In this document: piece after piece, positions 1 to 4,389 of the stretch
How the letters are laid out: every line of letters begins with the position of its first letter
Numbering within the stretch: position 1 is the first letter of the stretch
Assembly: GCF_937958535.1 (NCBI RefSeq)
Contig: NZ_CALGNQ010000092.1
Span: forward strand, 1-5,028
Source: an uncultured Georgenia sp.
GTDB taxonomy: Bacteria; Actinomycetota; Actinomycetes; Actinomycetales; Actinomycetaceae
Length of the DNA: 5,028 nucleotides
Reading direction: 5' to 3'
Notes under the pieces: generated by a model
Databases searched by the model: none
The model's input: only the letters and a program-made list of their open reading frames with translations
What the model was told of the DNA's origin: nothing
Made by a program: the position numbers and the translations under genes

Positions 1-42
1 AGAGTGCACGAAAATGACGCCGCGGGTGATGGCACCATTCAT
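1..42 (-). CDS. DUF3145-like protein, N-terminal fragment (runs off left edge)
   Basis: Only the first 14 codons lie in the window, reading MNGAITRGVIFVHS from an ATG at 42. The start is well supported by a consensus AGGAGG six bases upstream. The stretch TRGVIFVHS resembles the start of actinobacterial DUF3145 proteins, which typically begin with TRGVLYVHS and continue with APRALCPHVEW. The function of that family is unknown to me. The gene lies downstream of the symporter on the same strand, separated by a strong hairpin, so it is probably its own transcription unit. The family call rests on about nine residues and is tentative. That a gene starts here is more certain than its identity. Confidence 0.6.
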   Translation of the reverse strand, partial: MNGAITRGVIFVHS

Positions 43-48
43 GTCGAC

Positions 49-54
49 CCTCCT
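49..54 (-). promoter_or_regulatory. Consensus Shine-Dalgarno site of the DUF3145-like gene
   Basis: The minus strand reads AGGAGG, a full anti-16S match, with a six-base spacer (GTCGAC) before the ATG at 42. It fixes the start of a gene that is otherwise almost entirely outside the window. Confidence 0.75.
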
Positions 55-137
55 GACTCTCACTTGAGGTGCGTCTTCCCCTACGACCTCAGGCTGAATC
101 CGGTGGTCCACACGCGGCGTGACGGGCACCATCATGC

Positions 138-182
138 CACATCGCCGGCAGGGCACCCGTCGTGGGGCCTGCCGGCGATGTG
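138..182 (-). terminator. Strong hairpin, probable terminator of the symporter unit
   Basis: Bases 138-152 (CACATCGCCGGCAGG) and 168-182 are perfect 15-bp inverted repeats around a 15-base loop. CCC at 156-158 can also pair with GGG at 164-166 inside the loop. The hairpin begins 35 bases after the symporter stop codon. No T-run follows on either strand, so it is not a textbook intrinsic terminator. U-poor hairpins at gene ends are common in high-GC actinobacteria. It could equally protect the 3' end of the mRNA. Terminator function is inferred from position and stem strength. Confidence 0.65.
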
Positions 183-203
183 CGACGTGAGGCCTGCTGC
201 ACC

Positions 204-273
204 GGACCGGAGCAGGTCAGGCGCGGGCGGGCAGTTCAGCCCCCTCCGGGCGACCGCTCACCTGCTCCGGTCC
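204..273 (-). repeat. 14-bp inverted repeat spanning the symporter stop codon
   Basis: Bases 204-217 (GGACCGGAGCAGGT) are the exact reverse complement of 260-273, which lie inside the coding tandem repeats. The same 14-bp arm also occurs at 290-303, and an 11-bp version at 320-330. Base 217 is the last base of the symporter TGA, so the 3' arm covers the stop codon edge. On the mRNA this could form a 14-bp stem with a 42-base loop, and two of the repeat units can supply the 5' arm equally well. Confidence 0.7.
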
Positions 274-1698
274 CTCCGGGCGACCGCTCACCTGCTCCGG
301 TCCCTCCGGGCGACCGCTCACCTGCTCCGGCACCTCGGCCGCCTCCTCCTCGTCGTCGACGAAGAGCTGGGCGGCCTGCGCCGAGCTGTACTGCTCGACG
401 TCGAGGATGCCCTCCCGCTTGGCGACGACGGTCGGCACGAGCGCCTGACCGGCGACGTTGGTCGCGGTGCGGCCCATGTCGAGGATCGGGTCGATCGCCA
501 GGAGCAGCCCGACCCCCTCGAGCGGCAGCCCCAGCGTCGACAGGGTGAGGGTGAGCATGACGATCGCGCCGGTGAGGCCCGCCGTCGCGGCCGAGCCGAC
601 CACCGAGACGAACGCGATGAGCAGGTAGTCCGTGACCGCGAGCTCGACCCCGAAGAACTGCGCGACGAAGATCGCCGCGAGCGCCGGGTAGATCGAGGCG
701 CAGCCGTCCATCTTCGTCGTCGAGCCCAGCGGCACGGCGAACGAGGCGTAGGAGGACGGCACCCCGAGGTTGCGCTCGACCACCCGCTGCGTCAGGGGCA
801 GCGTGCCGATCGAGGAGCGCGAGACGAACCCGAGCTGGATGGCGGGCCACGCACCGCGGTAGAAGCGGGTGACCGACAGCCCGTTGGTGCGCAGCACGAG
901 CGGGTAGACGACGAGCAGGACGAGCGCCAGGCCGAGGTAGACCGCCCCGGCGAAGGTGCCGAGCGGGGCCAGGGAGTCCCAGCCGTAGGTGGCGATCGCC
1001 CGCCCGATGAGGCCGAGCGTGCCGAGCGGGGCGAGGCGGATGATCCACCACAGCACCTTCTGGATGATCGCCAGCAGCGAGCGGTTGACCGAGAGGAACG
1101 GCTCCGCCTTCTTGCCCACCTTGAGCGCGGCCAGCCCCACGACCAGGGCCATGACGAGGATCTGCAGGACGTTGAAGCTCACCGCGCTGCTCACCGCGCC
1201 GCCCTCGCCGACGGAGACGGAGGTCTCCAGGCCGAGGAAGTTCCCCGGGACCAGCCCACCGAGGAAGTCGAGCCAGCTGCCGGTGCGCCCGGGCTCCGCT
1301 GCGGCCTCGGCCCCGACGGAGGTGTTGACGCCGGGGCGCATGACCAAGCCGAGCCCGATGCCGATGACGACGGAGGCAGCGGCGGTGATGGCGAACCACA
1401 CGAGGGTCTGCCCGGCGAGGCGGGCCGCGTTGGCCACGCCGCGCAGGTTGGCGATCGAGGCGACGATCGCGGTGAAGACCAGCGGCGGGACGGTGGCCCG
1501 CAGCAGGCTGACGAAGGTCGAGCCGATGGTCTCCAGCGCGACGGTGAGTCCGTTGGGCTCACCGGCGGGCGTCTCGCCGATGGTGAGCGCCCACGAGCCG
1601 AGCAGGACGCCGACGACGAGCGCGAGCAGGATCTGGACGGTGAAGGACGGCGCGCGCAGCCGGCGCCGTGCAGGGGGTGCGGATGTTGACGTGGACAT
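217..1698 (-). CDS. DAACS-family cation:amino acid/dicarboxylate symporter, possible cystine importer
   Basis: This is a 493-residue inner-membrane secondary transporter of the GltP/GltPh/TcyP fold, expected to import an amino acid or dicarboxylate with cations. The N-terminus (1-18) is short and basic. Hydrophobic helices follow at about 20-40, 56-82, 97-121, 172-193, 215-232 and 248-270. The family core is recognisable: the serine-rich hairpin SRSSIGT (293-299), the unwound TM7 motif KMDGC (329-333, matching NMDGT of GltPh), hairpin 2 with GSAATAGLTG (368-377), and TM8 with DMGRTATN (407-414). In GltPh the equivalent Asp, Arg, Thr and Asn of this TM8 motif contact substrate. From about 445 the chain is an acidic, probably cytoplasmic tail containing DDEEE and three PEQVSGRPEG repeats, which is not part of the family core. 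GAAAGG lies five bases before the ATG. The gene follows a Cys-rich leader peptide by 170 bases, which favours L-cystine or another sulfur-containing substrate. Membership in the family is clear, but the substrate is inferred from context. Confidence 0.93.
   Translation of the reverse strand: MSTSTSAPPARRRLRAPSFTVQILLALVVGVLLGSWALTIGETPAGEPNGLTVALETIGSTFVSLLRATVPPLVFTAIVASIANLRGVANAARLAGQTLVWFAITAAASVVIGIGLGLVMRPGVNTSVGAEAAAEPGRTGSWLDFLGGLVPGNFLGLETSVSVGEGGAVSSAVSFNVLQILVMALVVGLAALKVGKKAEPFLSVNRSLLAIIQKVLWWIIRLAPLGTLGLIGRAIATYGWDSLAPLGTFAGAVYLGLALVLLVVYPLVLRTNGLSVTRFYRGAWPAIQLGFVSRSSIGTLPLTQRVVERNLGVPSSYASFAVPLGSTTKMDGCASIYPALAAIFVAQFFGVELAVTDYLLIAFVSVVGSAATAGLTGAIVMLTLTLSTLGLPLEGVGLLLAIDPILDMGRTATNVAGQALVPTVVAKREGILDVEQYSSAQAAQLFVDDEEEAAEVPEQVSGRPEGPEQVSGRPEGPEQVSGRPEGAELPARA
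241..330 (-). repeat. Three tandem 30-bp repeats in the symporter 3' end
   Basis: Units lie at 241-270, 271-300 and 301-330. They are identical except for the first base of the leftmost unit (C instead of T). The 30-bp length is a multiple of three, so each unit adds PEQVSGRPEG in frame (residues 457-486 of the symporter). The near-perfect identity suggests recent duplication or ongoing homogenisation, as in a variable-number minisatellite. Changes in copy number would leave the reading frame intact. Confidence 0.95.
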
Positions 1699-1786
1699 GG
1701 TGGCCTTTCACGACGACAGGAGAAGGTGGGGATGCGCGCACGCACGAGTGTGCGGCGCCGGGGCGCGGGAGCACGGAGCCCGAGGG

Positions 1787-1826
1787 TGACCCGGCGGGTG
1801 CCGGTCAGGTCCGGCGTCGGTGCCGG
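1787..1826 (-). promoter_or_regulatory. Candidate attenuator: four mutually exclusive pairing segments
   Basis: Read on the minus-strand RNA, segment 1 (1826-1822, CCGGC), segment 2 (1815-1811, GCCGG), segment 3 (1804-1800, CCGGC) and segment 4 (1795-1791, GCCGG) are spaced by 6, 6 and 4 bases. Pairs 1:2, 2:3 and 3:4 are all perfect 5-bp stems. Hairpin 3:4 gains three more pairs across one bulged G (1807-1800 with 1795-1787). This is the arrangement used by peptide-controlled attenuators. It sits between the leader stop codon and the symporter start. There is no T-run after 3:4, so any block would have to be Rho-dependent or act on translation. CCGGC-type words are common at this GC content, so chance cannot be excluded. 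Confidence 0.45.
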
Positions 1827-1834
1827 GAGGGGCC

Positions 1835-1855
1835 GTGGGTCAGCGGTGGGTCAGC
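1835..1855 (-). repeat. Tandem pair of 10-bp repeats after the leader peptide
   Basis: The minus strand carries GCTGACCCAC twice, at 1855-1846 and 1844-1835, an 11-base period that begins 13 bases after the leader stop codon. Each copy contains TGACCC, the exact complement of GGGTCA at 1792-1787, which is the 3' arm of the last attenuator hairpin. Either copy could therefore compete with that hairpin. A role as a protein or RNA binding site is a guess. Confidence 0.5.
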
Positions 1856-1868
1856 TGGTCCCGCGTGC

Positions 1869-1949
1869 TCAGGGACGACAACACAGCGCGCTGGCCTGCC
1901 GACGCAGGTCGCACTCGTAGCGCGCGGTGAGGTTCCAGCAGTTGAGCAC
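1869..1949 (-). CDS. Cysteine-rich leader peptide upstream of the symporter
   Basis: This is a 26-residue open frame starting with GTG at 1949 and ending with TGA at 1869. Residues 7-26 read LTARYECDLRRQASALCCRP. It has a strong Shine-Dalgarno (GAGGAG, five-base spacer). The L-T-x-R...D-L-R-R-x-A-S-A-L-C pattern matches short actinobacterial leader peptides found upstream of sulfur-assimilation and cysteine-related genes. In mycobacteria, similar short frames with runs of Cys codons make downstream expression respond to cysteine. Here Cys occurs at 4, 13, 23 and 24, and the tandem TGT-TGT codons lie two codons before the stop, where slow Cys-tRNA supply would stall a ribosome. The peptide itself probably has no function beyond being translated. 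Overlapping longer frames on both strands lack this RBS and pattern. The recognition is confident, but the regulatory effect here is inferred. Confidence 0.82.
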   Translation of the reverse strand: MLNCWNLTARYECDLRRQASALCCRP

Positions 1950-1954
1950 ACACT

Positions 1955-1960
1955 CTCCTC
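1955..1960 (-). promoter_or_regulatory. Shine-Dalgarno site of the leader peptide
   Basis: The minus strand reads GAGGAG followed by five bases and GTG. It decides the start of a 26-codon frame that is otherwise too short to call and supports real translation of the leader. It is closer to consensus than the GAAAGG of the symporter itself. Confidence 0.75.
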
Positions 1961-1987
1961 GAGGGTGAGGCCCGCCCGGTCGCGAGC

Positions 1988-2015
1988 CGCGGACACACTA
2001 ACCCAGGTGTCCGCG
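1988..2015 (-). promoter_or_regulatory. Perfect 9-bp dyad: operator over a -10 element, or deformylase terminator
   Basis: The arms CGCGGACAC (1988-1996) and GTGTCCGCG (2007-2015) are perfect inverted repeats separated by ten bases. On the minus strand the spacer and the downstream arm contain TAGTGT (2000-1995), a TANNNT -10 match, which would place a transcription start near 1988 and give the leader peptide a 5' UTR of about 40 bases. No convincing -35 is seen. The dyad could be a repressor site controlling the leader-symporter unit. It also lies 18 bases past the deformylase stop codon, so it may instead fold in RNA as a terminator without a T-run. Sequence alone does not decide between the two. 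Confidence 0.5.
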
Positions 2016-2033
2016 CCATGCGACAGATGTGAC

Positions 2034-2522
2034 CTAGATCATCTCGCGGATGGCCTTCATCGCCTTCTTGCGCTCCGCCCGGTCGAGGCGGTCGATATAG
2101 AGCACGCCGTCGAGGTGGTCCATCTCGTGCTGGAGGCAGCGGGCCATGAGCTCCTCCCCCTCGACGACGACCTTCTTGCCGTCGAGGTCGATCCCCTCGA
2201 CGCGGGCGTACCAGGCGCGCTCGGTGGGGAACCACAGGCCGGGGACGGACAGGCAGCCCTCGTCGCCGTCCTGGTACTCGTCCTCGGAGACCTCGACGAG
2301 ACGCGGGTTGAGGACGTAGCCGATGTCGTCCTCGATGTTCCACGAGAACGCCCGCAGGCTCACCCCGATCTGGTTGGCGGCCAGGCCGGCCCGGCCCTCG
2401 TGGTCGACCGTCTCGAGCAGGTCCTCCACCAGCGCCTTGACGCGGTCGTCGATCTCCGTGATCGGTTCGCACGGGGTACGCAGGACCGGGTCGCCCACGA
2501 TGCGGATGTCTCGCATAGCCAT
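2034..2522 (-). CDS. def: Peptide deformylase
   Basis: This cytoplasmic metalloenzyme removes the formyl group from the N-terminal formyl-Met of nascent proteins at the ribosome. All three family motifs are present in 162 residues: GLAANQ (46-51, motif 1), EGCLS (88-92, with metal ligand Cys90) and QHEMDHLDG (131-139, with metal ligands His132 and His136 and catalytic Glu133). The length is normal for a compact bacterial deformylase. The GRAGLAANQIGVS version of motif 1 and the DGDEGCLSVPGLW stretch look like the common actinobacterial form. The start is taken as the ATG at 2522, with GGGAAA eight bases upstream. The second Met at 2516 would be too far from that site. An in-frame extension upstream to 2876 has no deformylase character. 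The gene begins 40 bases after the FAD dehydrogenase stop and is probably cotranscribed with it. Confidence 0.96.
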   Translation of the reverse strand: MAMRDIRIVGDPVLRTPCEPITEIDDRVKALVEDLLETVDHEGRAGLAANQIGVSLRAFSWNIEDDIGYVLNPRLVEVSEDEYQDGDEGCLSVPGLWFPTERAWYARVEGIDLDGKKVVVEGEELMARCLQHEMDHLDGVLYIDRLDRAERKKAMKAIREMI

Positions 2523-2562
2523 GGCGTCAGTTTCCCACGGCCGGGCCGGTGTTCCGAACGCC

Positions 2563-4215
2563 TCAGCCGGTCGCGGCGATCGCGCCGCGCCCGGCCTGCC
2601 GCCCCGAGAACAGGCAGCCGCCGAGGAAGGTGCCCTCCAGGGAGCGGTACCCGTGCATGCCGCCGCCCCCGAATCCGGCTGCCTCTCCCGCGGCGAACAG
2701 CCCGGGGAGCACGGTGCCGTCGGGGCGCAGCACCCGCGCGTCGAGGTCGGTCTCGATGCCGCCGAGGGTCTTGCGGGTGAGGATGCGGAGCTTGACCGCG
2801 ACGAGCGGCCCGGCGGCGGGGTCGAGGAGCCGGTGCGGGGCGGCGACCCGCACGAGGCGGTCCCCCCGGTAGGCACGGGCCTGGCGCAGCGCCACCACCT
2901 GGGCGTCCTTGGTGAACTCGTTGGTCAGCTCGCGGTCACGGGCGTGGACCGCCTCGGCGACGACGTCGGGGTCGAGTGGCGCCTCGGGGGCGAGGCGGTT
3001 CATCCCGGCGACGAGGTCGGGCAGGGAGTCGGCGACGACGAAGTCCGGGCCACGGAGCATGAACTCGGCGACCGGTCCGGGCGGGCCGGGCCGCAGCCGC
3101 TCCAGCAGGAGGCGCAGGTCCCTGCCGGTGAGGTCGGGGTTCTGCTCGCTGCCGGACAGCGCGAACTCCTTCTCGATGATGCGCTCGGTGAGGACGAACC
3201 AGCTGTGGTCGTGCCCGCCGGTGCGGAGGTGTCGCAGGGTGGCGAGGGTGTCGAAGCCGGGGAACAGCGGCGGGGGCAGCCGGCGGCCGGTGGCGTCGAG
3301 CCACAGCGAGGACGGCCCGGGCAGGATGCGGATGCCGTGGCCGGGCCACACCGGGGCGTAGTTCTGCACGCCCTCGGTGTAGTGCCACATCCGGTCCCGG
3401 TTGACCAGGCTCGCCCCGGCCGCGTCCGCCACCTCGAGCATGGACCCGTCGACGTAGGCGGGCACGCCGGTGAGCATGTGTCGCGGCGGGCTGCCGAGCG
3501 TCGGCGGCCACCAGCGGCGCACGAGCTCGTGGTTGCCACCGATGCCGCCGGAGGCGACGACCACGGCCTGGGAACGCAGCACGAAGTCCCCCACGACCTC
3601 CCGGGTGGTCGCCACGCCGCGGGCGGAGCGGTCGGCCGCCAGGAGCCGGCCGGCGACGCCGTCGACGTTCCCCGCCGTCGTCGTCAGCCGCGTGACGCGG
3701 TGGCGCGGGGCGAGCCGGACGAGCCCGGCGTCGACGGCGGCGCGCACCTGCCGGGCGAAGGGCGCCACCACGCCGGGACCGGTGCCCCACACGATGTGGA
3801 AGCGCGGCACGGAGTTCCCCGGCCCCGTGGCGAGCCCGCCGCCGCGCTCCGCCCAGCCGACCACCGGGAAGAACCGCACACCGAGCGAGTGCAGCCAGGC
3901 GCGCTTCTCCCCGGCGGCGAAGTCGACGTAGGCCCGGGCCCACCGCTGCGGCCAGCGGTCCTCCCGGGGCCGGTCGAATCCGGCGGTGCCCTGCCAGTCC
4001 TGCCAGGCGAGGTCCCGGCTGTCGCGGATGCCCATGCGGCGCTGCTCCGGGGAGTCGACGAGGAACAGCCCGCCGAAGGACCAGAAGGCCTGGCCGCCGA
4101 GGTCCTGGAGCGGCTCCTGGTCCACGAGGACGACGCGCCGCCCGGCGCCGGCCAGCTCGGCGGTGGCGACGAGCCCGGCGAGCCCGGCCCCCACGACGAT
4201 GACGTCCGCGTCCAT
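2563..4215 (-). CDS. FAD-binding dehydrogenase (KsdD/fumarate reductase-like flavoprotein)
   Basis: This 550-residue flavoprotein belongs to the FAD_binding_2 group that contains 3-ketosteroid dehydrogenases and fumarate reductase flavoproteins. The N-terminal Rossmann motif is VVGAGLAG (7-14), with the ribose-binding acidic end of strand 2 at VDQE (31-34). It is followed by LGGQAFWSFGGLFLVDSPEQRR (39-60), a second dinucleotide-contact stretch VVVASGGIGGN (218-228), and the C-terminal FAD clamp LPGLFAAGEAAGFGGGG (503-519) with GCLFSGRQAGR (533-543). Length and sequence fit the widespread uncharacterised actinobacterial family that includes Rv0785 of M. tuberculosis. Its substrate is not established, and a steroid should not be assumed. 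No signal peptide or membrane segment is seen, so it is probably cytoplasmic. The ATG at 4215 opens directly into the Rossmann fold and has GAAGG five bases upstream. A frame extending to 4956 is antisense to another gene and is rejected. Confidence 0.92.
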   Translation of the reverse strand: MDADVIVVGAGLAGLVATAELAGAGRRVVLVDQEPLQDLGGQAFWSFGGLFLVDSPEQRRMGIRDSRDLAWQDWQGTAGFDRPREDRWPQRWARAYVDFAAGEKRAWLHSLGVRFFPVVGWAERGGGLATGPGNSVPRFHIVWGTGPGVVAPFARQVRAAVDAGLVRLAPRHRVTRLTTTAGNVDGVAGRLLAADRSARGVATTREVVGDFVLRSQAVVVASGGIGGNHELVRRWWPPTLGSPPRHMLTGVPAYVDGSMLEVADAAGASLVNRDRMWHYTEGVQNYAPVWPGHGIRILPGPSSLWLDATGRRLPPPLFPGFDTLATLRHLRTGGHDHSWFVLTERIIEKEFALSGSEQNPDLTGRDLRLLLERLRPGPPGPVAEFMLRGPDFVVADSLPDLVAGMNRLAPEAPLDPDVVAEAVHARDRELTNEFTKDAQVVALRQARAYRGDRLVRVAAPHRLLDPAAGPLVAVKLRILTRKTLGGIETDLDARVLRPDGTVLPGLFAAGEAAGFGGGGMHGYRSLEGTFLGGCLFSGRQAGRGAIAATG

Positions 4216-4389
4216 GGGTCCCTTCCCCGCGGCGCCCGCGCACCGCTGCCGTGGCCAGGCTAACGAGACGCGGTGGCCCGGGGGTCGTGATGGGCGAGGC
4301 CAGATGCGTCCGCGTGCCTCCGGTTGAGGGCCGGTCGGTGCCGCTGAGACACTTGTCGGGCAGAGCCTGGTCCGGCCGAGGGAGGCCCG
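4216..4389. other. Divergent intergenic region with back-to-back promoters expected
   Basis: These 174 bases separate the leftward FAD dehydrogenase from the rightward nuclease/phosphatase gene, so each must have a promoter here. Apart from the -10 candidate at 4257-4262, TTGAGG at 4324-4329 could serve as a -35 for the plus-strand gene, but no good -10 follows at 16-18 bases. I see no convincing long dyad or riboswitch. Confidence 0.5.
4257..4262 (-). promoter_or_regulatory. Possible -10 element for the FAD dehydrogenase-deformylase unit
   Basis: The minus strand reads TAGCCT, a TANNNT match, about 40 bases before the start at 4215, which would give a 5' UTR near 35 bases. It is the only A/T-containing hexamer of this kind close to the start. 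No clear -35 is seen. Weak evidence. Confidence 0.3.

Noticed and set aside
65..91. Short inverted repeat TGAGGT/ACCTCA upstream of the DUF3145-like gene
   Set aside because: Only six base pairs with a 15-base loop; expected often by chance and with no promoter element around it.
4..1689. 561-codon open frame on the plus strand opposite the symporter
   Set aside because: It is rich in Arg, Asp, Glu and Gly in the low-complexity manner of GC-rich antisense frames. The minus-strand frame has clear transporter helices and motifs.
1805..1996. 63-codon minus-strand open frame across the leader region
   Set aside because: It is in a different frame from the leader peptide and would start inside the dyad at 1988-2015. 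It lacks a good RBS and any recognisable pattern.
1668..2780. 370-codon plus-strand open frame over the symporter start, leader and deformylase
   Set aside because: Shadow frame: it crosses the intergenic region and deformylase antisense, with no motif.
2523..2876. N-terminal extension of the deformylase frame up to 2876
   Set aside because: It overlaps the 3' end of the FAD dehydrogenase in another frame and shows no family similarity. The ATG at 2522 gives a normal-length enzyme with an RBS.
2323..4263. 646-codon plus-strand open frame opposite deformylase and the FAD dehydrogenase
   Set aside because: It spans two real minus-strand genes and their gap, has no recognisable motif, and has the composition of a GC-rich shadow.
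4329..4377. GGCCGG/CCGGCC inverted words upstream of the EEP gene
   Set aside because: Six bp of pure G/C separated by 37 bases is not meaningful in sequence of this composition.
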